This document shows, piece by piece, positions 18,349 through 27,404 of a stretch of 64,000 bases of DNA (positions within the stretch are counted from its first letter, which is position 1; each line of letters begins with the position of its first letter). Under the pieces are notes generated by a model that had not been told where the DNA came from, ran no database searches, and was given only the letters and a program-made list of their open reading frames with translations. This stretch comes from Flavobacterium sasangense DSM 21067. Lineage in GTDB: Bacteria; Bacteroidota; Bacteroidia; Flavobacteriales; Flavobacteriaceae. Position numbers and translations under genes: made by a program. The DNA is taken from the NCBI RefSeq assembly GCF_000686885.1, contig NZ_JMLU01000005.1, positions 1 through 64,000 on the forward strand, given 5' to 3'.

Positions 18349-18386
18349 AAACCACGAATGCACTGATTTTGTATTCGTGGTTTTTT
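18349..18386 (+). terminator. Rho-independent terminator after the pheS unit
   Basis: Inverted repeat AAACCACGAAT ... ATTCGTGGTTT with a short loop, followed by a T run (TTTTTTG). Confidence 0.8.
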
Positions 18387-18481
18387 GTTTCCCTAAAAAC
18401 CATATTTCTATCTCATTTTAATTAGTAAGATTGCTTACCTCATATTTTTTGCGCAATTTTATGGTTTCAAATTGATTTAAA

Positions 18482-21310
18482 ATGAAGAAAATCCTTTTTT
18501 CCGTATTATTTATAACCGCTTTTGGTTTTGCACAAGATTTCGCCAAACACGTCAACCCATTTATTGGAACTGGCGGTCACGGACATACTTTTCCTGGCGC
18601 AACAGTTCCTTACGGAATGGTACAACTTTCTCCTGACACCAGAATAGATGGCAGTTGGGATGGCTGTAGCGGTTATCATTATTCGGATAATTTGATTTAC
18701 GGATTTTCGCACACGCATTTGAATGGAACTGGTGTTTCCGATTATGGAGATATCATGTTGATGCCAACAATGGGAGAACCTTCGTTTGATAATAAAGTGT
18801 ACTCTTCAACTTTTTCGCATGCCAATGAAAAAGCTTCCGCTGGGTTTTATTCCGTGAAATTAGACAAACACAATATCGATGTGCGATTTACCACTTCAAC
18901 ACGAGTTGGTTTTCATGAATATACGTTTAATAAAGATGGTCAAGCTAATATTATTTTAGATTTGAATCATCGCGACAAACTTTTGGAAGGTATAATTAGA
19001 ATTATTGATGATAGAACAATTGAAATTTTAAGAAGAAGCGAAGCTTGGGCACGCGATCAATATGTATATGCCCGAATTGAGTTTAACAAACCGATGAACT
19101 TGAATAAATTCATATCCGATTCAGTAAGTAATAGAAAAGAATATTCTGGATCAAAAGTGGCTATGAGTTTCTCCAAACAAGTCAAAAAAGGCGAAAAAAT
19201 CCTTATAAAAGTAGCACTTTCACCAACGAGTTATGAAGGTGCTAAATTAAACAGTTCCGAAATCAAACATTGGGATTTCGATAAAGTACACAAAGAAGCC
19301 ATTACACTTTGGAACAAAGAATTATCAAAAATTGAAGTCACGTCTGATGATAAAGATAAATTAGCGATTTTCTACACAGCATTGTATCACACCATGATGC
19401 AACCAAATATCGCTCAAGATTTAGACGGAAAATATCGCGGTAGAGACAACAAAATTCATGTTGCAGAAGGATTTGATTATTACACGGTTTTTTCGTTGTG
19501 GGACACGTTTAGAGGAGCGCATCCGTTGTACACTTTGATTGATAAAAAACGAACTGCCGATTACATCAATACGTTCATCAAACAATATGAACAAGGCGGC
19601 AGATTACCGGTTTGGGAATTGACCTCTAATGAAACCGATTGTATGATTGGTTATCATTCGGTTTCAGTAATTGCAGATGCGATGGTAAAAGGCATTAAAG
19701 GTTTTGATTACGAAAAAGCCTTTGAAGCCAGTAAAGCTTCAGCTATGCGTGATGTTTTAGGTTTGGATGCCTACAAGAAAAATGGTTTCATTTCGATTGA
19801 TGACGAACACGAAAGCGTTTCCAAAACCTTAGAATATGCTTATGACGATTGGTGTATTGCACAAATGGCACAAATTTTAAACAAGCAAGAAGATTATCAA
19901 TATTTCATGAAACGCTCTCAAAATTGGAAAAATATTTTCGATTGGGAAACCGGTTTTATGCGTCCAAAGAAAAACGGTGGCTGGGACAAACCTTTCGACC
20001 CAAGAGAAGTTAATAATAATTTCACCGAAGGTAATTCGTGGCAATATTCGTTTTTCGTACCACAAGATATTTACGGCATGATTCAAGCTTATGGCGGACC
20101 TGAAAAATTTGAAGCCAAGTTAGACGAAATGTTCAATAGCGAAAGCAAAACTACCGGTAGAGAACAAGTCGATGTAACCGGTTTAATTGGGCAATATGCA
20201 CACGGAAACGAACCAAGTCACCACATGGCGTATTTGTACAATTATGTGGGGAAACCCGAAAAAACGAATGCAAAAGTCAAGTATATTTTAGATAATTTCT
20301 ACACAAACACACCAGATGGATTAATCGGAAACGAAGACTGCGGACAGATGAGCGCTTGGTATGTTTTGAGTTCGATGGGAATTTATTCAGTGACTCCAGG
20401 AAAACCAGAATGGCAAACAGTAAGACCTTATTTCGAAAAGATAAAAGTTAATTTTGAAAATGGAAAAATTGGCATTTTAGCTAAAAATGATGTTGGACAA
20501 AGAAATTATAATTTTGGGTTTTTTGAGCAAAATTTTGGTAACATCTATGATGTTTCAGAAGTTGAAATAAATAAGTTTATATCAGTTCCAGTAATTCAAG
20601 CCGAAAGTAAAGCTTTCAAAGATAAAATGAAGATTGAATTAAAATCTCAATATTCAAACGACGAAATTTATTTCATGATTAATGATAAAGAGGATCATTT
20701 GGCAAAGAAAATGTTTGTTAAATACACAAAACCTTTTGAAATATCGCAAACTTCAACTATTGAAGCTTATGTGAAAACAAAGGAAGGACAAAGCAATACT
20801 ATTTCTGCAAACTTCTTCAAAAAACCAAACAACTACAGCATCAACATAAAATCGGTTTACAATCCGCAATATCATGCAGGTGGTCCAGAAGGGTTGTTAG
20901 ATGGTATTTTAGGAACCGAAAACTGGAGAAAAGGCGATTGGCAAGGCTACCAAAGTCAGGATTTTGAAGCGGTAATAGATTTAAAAGAAGTGAAAGAATT
21001 ATTTTCATTTAAGGCAAATTTTTTACAAGATAGTCGTTCTTGGATTTTGATGCCTACTTATTTGGAGTTTTTTATTTCAACAGATAATGTCAATTTTACC
21101 TCTGTTGGAAGTCTTGATATTGCTAAAAATAGTGGAATTGATCCAAAAGATGAAAATTCATCTACTAGAGAATTTGAAGTTCTTTTAGACAAGAAGAAAA
21201 CAGCACGTTACGTAAAAGTAATCGCTAAAAACTTCGGTAAGTTACCAGAATGGCATCAAGGTTTTGGTGGCGAAGCGTTTATATTTGTAGATGAGATTAC
21301 AATAAAGTAA
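18482..21310 (+). CDS. Secreted GH92-family alpha-mannosidase
   Basis: 942 residues. Signal peptide MKKILFSVLFITAFGFAQ; N-terminal GH92 domain beginning KHVNPFIGTGGHGHTFPGAT, catalytic domain with GNEPSHHMAYLYNY and GNEDCGQMSAWYVLSSMGIY, all hallmark GH92 segments. After about residue 715 there is a chitobiase/hexosaminidase C-terminal-type beta domain (KPFEISQTSTIEAYVKTKEG) and then a discoidin/F5-8C-like domain (AVIDLKEVKELFSFKANFLQ to YVKVIAKNFG). GH92 enzymes are calcium-dependent exo-mannosidases acting on N-glycan or mannan alpha-linkages. No sugar transporter or other glycosidase lies beside it, so it is not part of a classical polysaccharide locus here. Confidence 0.92.
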   Translation: MKKILFSVLFITAFGFAQDFAKHVNPFIGTGGHGHTFPGATVPYGMVQLSPDTRIDGSWDGCSGYHYSDNLIYGFSHTHLNGTGVSDYGDIMLMPTMGEPSFDNKVYSSTFSHANEKASAGFYSVKLDKHNIDVRFTTSTRVGFHEYTFNKDGQANIILDLNHRDKLLEGIIRIIDDRTIEILRRSEAWARDQYVYARIEFNKPMNLNKFISDSVSNRKEYSGSKVAMSFSKQVKKGEKILIKVALSPTSYEGAKLNSSEIKHWDFDKVHKEAITLWNKELSKIEVTSDDKDKLAIFYTALYHTMMQPNIAQDLDGKYRGRDNKIHVAEGFDYYTVFSLWDTFRGAHPLYTLIDKKRTADYINTFIKQYEQGGRLPVWELTSNETDCMIGYHSVSVIADAMVKGIKGFDYEKAFEASKASAMRDVLGLDAYKKNGFISIDDEHESVSKTLEYAYDDWCIAQMAQILNKQEDYQYFMKRSQNWKNIFDWETGFMRPKKNGGWDKPFDPREVNNNFTEGNSWQYSFFVPQDIYGMIQAYGGPEKFEAKLDEMFNSESKTTGREQVDVTGLIGQYAHGNEPSHHMAYLYNYVGKPEKTNAKVKYILDNFYTNTPDGLIGNEDCGQMSAWYVLSSMGIYSVTPGKPEWQTVRPYFEKIKVNFENGKIGILAKNDVGQRNYNFGFFEQNFGNIYDVSEVEINKFISVPVIQAESKAFKDKMKIELKSQYSNDEIYFMINDKEDHLAKKMFVKYTKPFEISQTSTIEAYVKTKEGQSNTISANFFKKPNNYSINIKSVYNPQYHAGGPEGLLDGILGTENWRKGDWQGYQSQDFEAVIDLKEVKELFSFKANFLQDSRSWILMPTYLEFFISTDNVNFTSVGSLDIAKNSGIDPKDENSSTREFEVLLDKKKTARYVKVIAKNFGKLPEWHQGFGGEAFIFVDEITIK

Positions 21311-21330
21311 ATCGTATTGTAAAAAATAAA

Positions 21331-21375
21331 AGAAGGCACAAAGTTCACTTTAATAGTGTTTTTTGTGCCTTCTTT
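21331..21375. terminator. Terminator between the convergent mannosidase and terC genes
   Basis: Long inverted repeat AGAAGGCACAAA ... TTTGTGCCTTCTT with flanking A and T runs; it can serve both strands. Confidence 0.75.
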
Positions 21376-21407
21376 GTATACTTAGTGTTATGAGATTAAT
21401 CCTGAGA

Positions 21408-22412
21408 TTAATCCTTATCAGGAAACAACAAAGAAGCGATTACAGACAAGATTAAAGCACCACCAACAACACACAAAGACAAACTCGTTGGAACGTGGTA
21501 AAACGGCGCTATAATCATTTTAGTTCCGATAAAAGCCAAGATAAATCCTAATCCATATTTCAATTTACTGAACATATACATAAAGTTCGCCAAAAGGAAA
21601 TACAACGAACGCAATCCTAAAATCGCAAAAATATTCGACGTATAAAGAATAAACGGATCGTCTGGAGCAATCGCAAAAATCGCTGGAATACTGTCAATCG
21701 CAAATAATAAGTCGGTAAATTCAACGATAGCAACCACTACAAATAAAGGCGTTGCCATTTTGATTCCGTTTTGAATGGTGAAAAATTTATCGCCATCAAA
21801 ATTCGGACTTACTTTAAAAAACTTGTGTACAAATTTTGAACCAGCACTTTTGCTAAAATCTTTACTTCCTTCATCTTCTTCCTGACTTAATGCCGATTTA
21901 ATTCCGGCAACAATCAAAATAATTCCGAAAAGGGTAAGCAAATAATTGATTTCGACTAGTTGTCCAAAAAGTTCCATTTCGGGCAAATAGGTGTAGTTCA
22001 GTAACCAAACGCCCGCAAAAATGAAAATCGCTCTAAACACTAAAGCACCAATTACACCCCAAAATAATACTTTGTGTTGAGCTTCTTTTGCCACATTGAA
22101 ATAGCCAAAAACTAAAATAAAAACGAATAAATTATCAACTGAAAGTGCTTTTTCAATCCAATACGCGCCTTGAAATTGCATGAATTTTTCGGCTCCCATG
22201 TAGTGATAAATGATACCACTGAATCCCATTGCTAAAGAAATCCAAATCACGGACCAAATAGCCGCTTCACGATTAGAAATTACGTGACCTTTTTTATTTA
22301 AAACTCCTAAATCTAATACCAACATAGCAATGATGGTTATTGTAAAAGCCGTAATAATTCCAGGATGATCGATTAAATGATCAATAGCGCCGGTTTTTAG
22401 TGAAAATAGCAT
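21408..22412 (-). CDS. TerC family integral membrane protein
   Basis: 334 residues with about 7-9 membrane helices. TerC signatures: SVDNLFVFILVFGYF, HKVLFWGVIGALVFRAIFIF, FTDLLFAIDSIPAIFAI and FAILGLRSLYFLLANF, with the paired acidic residues of this family. TerC proteins are linked to tellurite resistance and, more generally, to manganese export and metal loading of exported proteins. No ter genes lie nearby, so a metal-homeostasis role is more likely than tellurite resistance. Six bases downstream of gpsA on the same strand. Confidence 0.9.
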   Translation of the reverse strand: MLFSLKTGAIDHLIDHPGIITAFTITIIAMLVLDLGVLNKKGHVISNREAAIWSVIWISLAMGFSGIIYHYMGAEKFMQFQGAYWIEKALSVDNLFVFILVFGYFNVAKEAQHKVLFWGVIGALVFRAIFIFAGVWLLNYTYLPEMELFGQLVEINYLLTLFGIILIVAGIKSALSQEEDEGSKDFSKSAGSKFVHKFFKVSPNFDGDKFFTIQNGIKMATPLFVVVAIVEFTDLLFAIDSIPAIFAIAPDDPFILYTSNIFAILGLRSLYFLLANFMYMFSKLKYGLGFILAFIGTKMIIAPFYHVPTSLSLCVVGGALILSVIASLLFPDKD

Positions 22413-22418
22413 GGGTTT

Positions 22419-23414
22419 TTAGTTTAATTTTTCTGTCAAGGCTTTAAAAACGGTTTTAGCGTCTTTGTTTTCGTATAAAATTTCGTAAACGGCATCAATA
22501 ATTGGAGTATCAGCTCCATATTCTTTGTTTAATTTGTAAGCACTTTTTACAGCGTAATAACCTTCAGCCACCATGCTCATTTCCATTTGTGCTGATTTTA
22601 CGGTGTAGCCTTTTCCAATCATGTTTCCGAACATTCTATTTCGAGAAAAAACAGAATATCCTGTTACCAATAAATCGCCTAGATAAGCCGAATTATTAAT
22701 GTTTCGCTTCATTTTATGCACTTTACGAATGAATTTCTTCATTTCGCGAATACCGTTACTCATCAAAACCGCTTGAAAGTTATCGCCATAGCCTAAACCA
22801 TGAGCAATTCCGGCTGCAATTGCGTAAATATTTTTTAAAACGGCTGCATATTCGGTTCCAATAATATCATCAGAAGTTTTGGCTTTGATGTAGTGCGAAC
22901 TCAGATTTTTAGCTACGAATTTGGCTTTTTTCTTATCGCTACAAGCAATTGTTAGGTACGATAAACGTTCCATTGCTACTTCTTCCGCATGACACGGACC
23001 CGTGATAACCCCAATATTTTCAAACGGAATATTGAATTTGGTATGAAAATGTTCGCCCACAATCAAACTTGATTCTGGAACAATTCCTTTAATAGCTGAA
23101 AAAATGATTTTTCCTTCCAAACTTTCAGTCAAACTTTCTAATTCTTTGCTTAAAAAAGCTGACGGAACCACAAAAATAATGTAATCAGCATAAGCAACCG
23201 CTTCGTTGATATCGTTGGTAAGTTTTAATTTATTGGTGTCAAACGCAACCGAACTCAAATAGTTTGGATTGTGTTTTTGATGTTTTAAATGCTCAATAGC
23301 ATAAGTACTTCGCATGTACCAAGCAATTTCGTCTTGATTTTCACAAAGCATTTTCGCAATTGCAGTAGCCCAACTCCCTCCTCCAATGACGGCAAATTTT
23401 GGCTTTTTTTCCAT
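22419..23414 (-). CDS. gpsA: Glycerol-3-phosphate dehydrogenase [NAD(P)+]
   Basis: 331 residues, reduces dihydroxyacetone phosphate to sn-glycerol 3-phosphate for phospholipid synthesis. N-terminal dinucleotide-binding motif VIGGGSWATAIAKML, then IIFVVPSAFL, GIVPESSLIVGEHF, VITGPCHAEEVA and the active-site Lys in GTEYAAVLKNIYAIAAG, and YLGDLLVTGYSVFSRNRMFG. Length fits the family. The usual Gly-Thr after the Trp is Ala-Thr here, a minor variant. Probably co-transcribed with the terC gene. Confidence 0.94.
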   Translation of the reverse strand: MEKKPKFAVIGGGSWATAIAKMLCENQDEIAWYMRSTYAIEHLKHQKHNPNYLSSVAFDTNKLKLTNDINEAVAYADYIIFVVPSAFLSKELESLTESLEGKIIFSAIKGIVPESSLIVGEHFHTKFNIPFENIGVITGPCHAEEVAMERLSYLTIACSDKKKAKFVAKNLSSHYIKAKTSDDIIGTEYAAVLKNIYAIAAGIAHGLGYGDNFQAVLMSNGIREMKKFIRKVHKMKRNINNSAYLGDLLVTGYSVFSRNRMFGNMIGKGYTVKSAQMEMSMVAEGYYAVKSAYKLNKEYGADTPIIDAVYEILYENKDAKTVFKALTEKLN

Positions 23415-23494
23415 TTTACGATTTAATTTAGAACATCAAAAATAGGCATTTAAAAAGGATTTACAAAAAACGTTTGCGAAACTCTTTTTAATAC

Positions 23495-23523
23495 AAAGGC
23501 ACGAAGAAAAACTCCGCGCCTTT
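23495..23523. repeat. Inverted repeat between the alcohol dehydrogenase and gpsA genes
   Basis: AAAGGCACG and CGCGCCTTT form a 9-bp stem with one wobble and an 11-base loop. It lies downstream of the minus-strand dehydrogenase gene. It may be a terminator but lacks a clear T run on the minus strand. Confidence 0.4.
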
Positions 23524-23544
23524 ATTATGACGAATACGTATTTT

Positions 23545-24711
23545 TTAATAACTCATTTCTACAATTGCTCTCACTTTTTCTAAGGTGATGTTTTGCTTTT
23601 CACCCATGGCTTTCCAACCTCTTTCTTCGAAACGATTAACAATAAAATCGGCTGTTTTTTCGATGTTTTCAGCGTTTTCCGAAATTTTGGTTTTCATTCC
23701 CATTTTATGGAAGAATTCAACTGTTTTTTCAATCGCTTTTTCTGCAATTTCTTCGGTTGAATTGCCTTGAATATTCCAAACGCGTTGGCCGTATTGCGCT
23801 AATTTGTCTTTTTTCGTGTCGAACATTACGCGGTATAAATTTGGACCAATGATAGCCAACGTTCTCGCATGGTCAATTTCGTATAAAGCCGTTAATTCAT
23901 GACCAATCATGTGTGTTGCCCAATCAGAAGGAACTCCTTTTTGAATCAAGCCATTCAATGCCATGGTTGCACTCCAAACAAAGTTGGAAGCCAATTTATA
24001 ATCACTCGGATTTTCCACTACATCTGGACCAATTTCAATTAGCGTTTGTAAAATACTTTCTGAAATTCGGTCTTGCAATAAAGCGTCGTGTGTATAAGTC
24101 AAATATTGCTCCATTACGTGTGTGAACGCATCCACAACTCCGTTTTGCAATTGTCTTTTTGGTAACGAAGTAATTACTGTTGGATCTACAATTGAAAAAA
24201 CTGGGAATAAAGCACTTCCGCCTAAAGTTAATTTTTCTTGTGTAGCTTCAATCGTAACTACAGCGCCTGAATTCATTTCCGAACCGGTTGCTGGTAAGGT
24301 TAAAACGGTTCCAAAAGGAATCACTTTAGAAGCATCTTTAAATAAAATACGTTTTTTTAAAATATCGGCTTCGTCACCTTCAAAATTAACGGCTGCCGAA
24401 ATAAATTTCACGCCATCAATCACGCTTCCGCCACCAACAGCTAAGATAAAACCGATTTTTTCAGCACGAATAATTTCAACGGCTTTCATCAAAGTTTCAA
24501 AACGAGGATTTGGTTCAATACCACCAAATTCTACAATATCGTGATTCGGTAAAGCGGCTTTTACTTGGTCGTAAACACCATTTTTGAAGATACTTCCGCC
24601 ACCATAGGCAAGCAGAATTTTAGTATTTGAAGGAACTAAATCAGTTAGTTTTTCAATTTGTCCTTTTCCAAAGACATAATTTACTGGATTGTATAATTCG
24701 AAGTTTAGCAT
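23545..24711 (-). CDS. Iron-containing alcohol dehydrogenase, YqhD/BDH-like
   Basis: 388 residues. Group III (iron) alcohol dehydrogenase with the YqhD-type N-terminus FELYNPVNYVFGKGQIEKL, dinucleotide-binding GGGSIFKNGVYDQV and AVGGGSVIDGVKF, and metal-ligand region VDAFTHVMEQYLTY with GHELTALYEIDHARTLAIIG. The family usually reduces aldehydes with NADPH. The FGGIEPNP segment is characteristic of the butanol dehydrogenase/YqhD branch. It appears monocistronic. Confidence 0.9.
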   Translation of the reverse strand: MLNFELYNPVNYVFGKGQIEKLTDLVPSNTKILLAYGGGSIFKNGVYDQVKAALPNHDIVEFGGIEPNPRFETLMKAVEIIRAEKIGFILAVGGGSVIDGVKFISAAVNFEGDEADILKKRILFKDASKVIPFGTVLTLPATGSEMNSGAVVTIEATQEKLTLGGSALFPVFSIVDPTVITSLPKRQLQNGVVDAFTHVMEQYLTYTHDALLQDRISESILQTLIEIGPDVVENPSDYKLASNFVWSATMALNGLIQKGVPSDWATHMIGHELTALYEIDHARTLAIIGPNLYRVMFDTKKDKLAQYGQRVWNIQGNSTEEIAEKAIEKTVEFFHKMGMKTKISENAENIEKTADFIVNRFEERGWKAMGEKQNITLEKVRAIVEMSY

Positions 24712-24774
24712 AACATTTATTTTTTAAGAATACAAAGTTACGCAATGGGATTGGGAACGAATGGTAAAGGAATG

Positions 24775-25407
24775 TTAAGATAGTTTGCTTTCTTTTTTCA
24801 TTTTTTCTATAAAAAACAGATAATCAGTCGTGCTTTTATGTTTCTTGTCTACAAGATTTAGATATTGTTTTTTGAAAATGATAAGTTCACTAGTAATTAT
24901 AAAAAACAGATCTTTTTTAATTGCTTCGATTTGTTCAGATGAATACAATTGAAAATATGTTAAAATTAATTTATCATTATAATAAAAAGAAATACTGTTT
25001 TTTAAACCTTGTGATAAAAAGGCGCCATTTGATTTTCCTGTTCGGTTACCATATTTATCTGAAAATTCTATATTAAAATCATTGATTTGATTAAATTCAA
25101 AGAGTTGATTATTAATTTTTATTCCATCTTTTTCAAAAGAAATTTCTCCTTCAAGTTTTCCATTTAATTTTTCATATTCACCAAATCTCATAATAACTGA
25201 GATTATAAATAATCCTAAACAGACATAAATTATATTTTTTAGAATACTTTCAAATGTGCTTTCAATATTATTTTCTGCGTTTGATAAAATAAGTAAAAAT
25301 ATTAATGCAAATGATATTGAAATCCATTGTAGTTGTTCAGAATTATCCCATCTTTTATAAAATGGTAAAGATTTATCTTTGATATAAATTTTAGCTTTAA
25401 AATTCAT
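24775..25407 (-). CDS. Membrane protein of unknown function, coupled to nadD
   Basis: 210 residues. Two adjacent membrane helices (LQWISISFALIFLLILSNAE and NIIYVCLGLFIISVIMRFGE) near the N-terminus, then a soluble domain with a beta-rich core (GEISFEKDGIKINNQLFEFN, a PH-like pattern by eye) and a Lys-rich tail. No family recognised. Its ATG overlaps the nadD stop by one base (25407), which implies translational coupling. It is more AT-rich than nadD. Confidence 0.65.
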   Translation of the reverse strand: MNFKAKIYIKDKSLPFYKRWDNSEQLQWISISFALIFLLILSNAENNIESTFESILKNIIYVCLGLFIISVIMRFGEYEKLNGKLEGEISFEKDGIKINNQLFEFNQINDFNIEFSDKYGNRTGKSNGAFLSQGLKNSISFYYNDKLILTYFQLYSSEQIEAIKKDLFFIITSELIIFKKQYLNLVDKKHKSTTDYLFFIEKMKKESKLS

Positions 25408-25988
25408 TACTTCTTAAAAAACAAATTATGTTCCACGTATTCCCAAACTTTATTCGGCAACATTGGAATCACATTTTTACCGTTTTTAATGCTTTCGCGA
25501 ATGAAGGTAGAAGATAATTCAATTACAGGCGCTCCAACTCGGTGAATTTTAGAATGATTGACAAATTGCTCATCATTTTCACCAGAATTTAGTCGTGGAT
25601 AGACATAAATATTGTGGTTTTGCAAAATGACTTCGTAGTTTTTCCACTTGTGGAGTGAGTTCAAATTGTCTTCGCCCATGATTAAGGAAAACTCATGTTT
25701 TGGAAATTTTTCTTGTAAATGCGCTAAGGTATTTACCGTAAAATTCGGTTGCGGTAATTTGAATTCGATATCCGAAGGTTGAATTTTTGGGTAATCTTCC
25801 GTTGCCAAATGCACCATGTGCAAACGATGGTAATCATCTAATAAAGTGCTTTTCTTTTTATGTGGATTATGCGGTGTAACCACCATCCAAATTTGATCCA
25901 AATCAGAATGCTCCGCCATGTGATTGGCAATAATTAAATGCCCAATGTGAATGGGGTTAAACGTTCCGAAATACAATCCGATTTTCAT
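25407..25988 (-). CDS. nadD: Nicotinate-nucleotide adenylyltransferase
   Basis: 193 residues. Transfers AMP from ATP to nicotinate mononucleotide in NAD synthesis. The nucleotidyltransferase motif GTFNPIHIGHLIIANHM (T/HxGH) is at the N-terminus, MVVTPHNPHKK, FSLIMGEDNL and ELSSTFIRESIKNGK (ISSTxIR) follow. Length fits. The yicC-gmk-nadD order is common in Bacteroidota, but here a four-helix-bundle gene and repeats separate gmk from nadD. Confidence 0.95.
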   Translation of the reverse strand: MKIGLYFGTFNPIHIGHLIIANHMAEHSDLDQIWMVVTPHNPHKKKSTLLDDYHRLHMVHLATEDYPKIQPSDIEFKLPQPNFTVNTLAHLQEKFPKHEFSLIMGEDNLNSLHKWKNYEVILQNHNIYVYPRLNSGENDEQFVNHSKIHRVGAPVIELSSTFIRESIKNGKNVIPMLPNKVWEYVEHNLFFKK

Positions 25989-25994
25989 CTTTTT

Positions 25995-26036
25995 AGTGAT
26001 TAGTAAAGAGTGATTAGTGAATAGCTTTAAGTGTTT
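25995..26036. repeat. Heptad repeat island, left arm beside the four-helix-bundle gene
   Basis: Six phased units: AGTGATT, AGTAAAG, AGTGATT, AGTGAAT, AGCTTTA, AGTGTTT. Bases 25995-26018 are the near-perfect reverse complement (about 22 of 24) of 26398-26421 on the other side of the gene. The stop codon (26014-26016) and last seven codons of the minus-strand gene lie within the island. Confidence 0.8.
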
Positions 26037-26385
26037 TGGAAAAAGCGTTAATCATTTTTGACTCTTCTTCAATTTGATTTAATAATTCTTGAAATAATTC
26101 CAAATTAGTAATAAAGCCTAATTCTTTCGCAATAATTAATTGTGTTTCAATTTCAAATAAAGAACCTCTTGCTATGTCTAAAAAGTGACTAAATGATTTA
26201 TCGGTATTTCTACCATAACCTTCAGCAATATTTGAAGGAATTGAAACAGTAGCTCTTTTTAATTGACTTGAAAGCGCATACATTTCTTCTTGTGGAAAAG
26301 TTTTTACAAGTTGATAAACTAATTTTACAATTGTAATTCCTTTTTTCCAGATTAATAAATCTTTGTATGATTTTATTTCATTCAT
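26014..26385 (-). CDS. Four helix bundle protein (23S rRNA intervening-sequence type)
   Basis: 123 residues, all alpha. IKSYKDLLIWKKGITIVKLV, then FPQEEMYALSSQLKRATVSI, PSNIAEGYGRNTDKSFSHFL and DIARGSLFEIETQLIIAKEL are the classic signature of the S23/IVS four-helix family (TIGR02436), first seen encoded in intervening sequences of 23S rRNA genes but widespread as free-standing genes in Bacteroidota. The molecular function is not established. Here it interrupts gmk-nadD and is bracketed by inverted heptad islands (25995-26036 and 26394-26421), which suggests acquisition as a cassette. Confidence 0.88.
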   Translation of the reverse strand: MNEIKSYKDLLIWKKGITIVKLVYQLVKTFPQEEMYALSSQLKRATVSIPSNIAEGYGRNTDKSFSHFLDIARGSLFEIETQLIIAKELGFITNLELFQELLNQIEEESKMINAFSKTLKAIH

Positions 26386-26393
26386 TTTTAGCT

Positions 26394-26421
26394 AATTACT
26401 AATCACTTTTTACTAATTACT
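26394..26421. repeat. Heptad repeat island, right arm, overlapping the gmk 3' end
   Basis: Phased units AATTACT, AATCACT, TTTTACT, AATTACT. Inverted relative to the island at 25995. The gmk stop codon (26417-26419) lies in the last unit. Confidence 0.8.
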
Positions 26422-26992
26422 CTTTATTTATAAAATCCTTTACCAATTTGTATGCGTCTTCTTTTGCCACATCCAAATCATAATTTTTGATGATGGTGTC
26501 AAATTGAGGAGCAGTTGCTAATTCTACTGATGCTTTAGCGATACGCATGTTGATTTTGTCTTCACTTTCAGTGGAACGTTGTTTTAGGCGACGTTTTAAT
26601 TCGTCAACGCTTGGTGGTTTTACGAAAACAGCTAAGGTTTCGTTTGGAAATTTGCTTTTAATACGCAATCCACCTGCTACATCAATGTCAAAAATTACGT
26701 GTTTTCCTAAAGCCCAGATGCGTTCTACTTCGGTTTTTAAAGTGCCGTAGAAATTATCGGTATACACTTCTTCCCATTCTACGAAATCTTCCGCTTTAAT
26801 GTGCTTTTTGAATTCGTCCCAAGAGATGAAATAATAATCTTTTCCATCAACCTCTTCGCCCCGAGGCGCACGCGTAGTACACGAAATCGAAAATTCTAAA
26901 TTCAAATCGGGTTGGGCTAATAAATGTCTTACTATAGTGGTTTTTCCTGAACCTGATGGCGCAGAGAATACTAATAATTTTCCTTTGATCAT
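26417..26992 (-). CDS. gmk: Guanylate kinase
   Basis: 191 residues; phosphorylates GMP to GDP with ATP. P-loop SAPSGSGKTTIVRHLL near the N-terminus, FSISCTTRAPRGEEVDGKDY (GMP binding), VIFDIDVAGGLRIK (Walker B equivalent) and the lid region KRRLKQRSTESEDKINMRI. Normal length. Its last codon and stop fall in a heptad island. Confidence 0.96.
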   Translation of the reverse strand: MIKGKLLVFSAPSGSGKTTIVRHLLAQPDLNLEFSISCTTRAPRGEEVDGKDYYFISWDEFKKHIKAEDFVEWEEVYTDNFYGTLKTEVERIWALGKHVIFDIDVAGGLRIKSKFPNETLAVFVKPPSVDELKRRLKQRSTESEDKINMRIAKASVELATAPQFDTIIKNYDLDVAKEDAYKLVKDFINKE

Positions 26993-27004
26993 TATGTTGT
27001 GTGT

Positions 27005-27394
27005 TTAATAATAAATTTTCAAGTTAAACCTTTCTATTACATCTAAATATTCATTAAAAATTATCATTACAATAATTGAAATTAAAATACTAATTATTAA
27101 TGAATTAGAAATAATTTTTAATTTTTCTTTTTTAATAACATTTAGAATAGCTCCCAAACTAAAAGGAATAACTATTGTGATAAATGGAATCAGAAAAAAA
27201 GGTCCGAAAGCATAAACTTCCTTTGAATTTGCATATGTTAAATTAGTAATGAATAAAAAAAGTATTGATGCTAAAATGCTGTAAAATATTGTTTTATTAA
27301 AATTGATTTCTTTTCTCAATTTGAAAATTTGCAAAATGGATAATCCTATAATTACAAAAAGGACAATAAAATAAAACAATAAAATAATCCCCAT
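27005..27394 (-). CDS. Four-helix membrane protein, unknown function
   Basis: 129 residues with four predicted membrane segments (ILLFYFIVLFVIIGLSILQI, TIFYSILASILFLFITNLTY, FFLIPFITIVIPFSLGAILN, LIISILISIIVMIIFNEYLD). Very AT-rich (Ile, Phe, Asn and Lys codons). No family recognised. It lies between yicC and gmk with gaps of 10-12 bases, so it is probably in the same transcript; it looks like an insertion into the conserved gene pair. Confidence 0.6.
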   Translation of the reverse strand: MGIILLFYFIVLFVIIGLSILQIFKLRKEINFNKTIFYSILASILFLFITNLTYANSKEVYAFGPFFLIPFITIVIPFSLGAILNVIKKEKLKIISNSLIISILISIIVMIIFNEYLDVIERFNLKIYY

Positions 27395-27404
27395 TTCAAT
27401 CCGA

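Noticed and set aside
21408..22412. Tellurite resistance locus
   Set aside because: Only a TerC-family protein is present, without terZABDE; the gene is coupled to gpsA as housekeeping.
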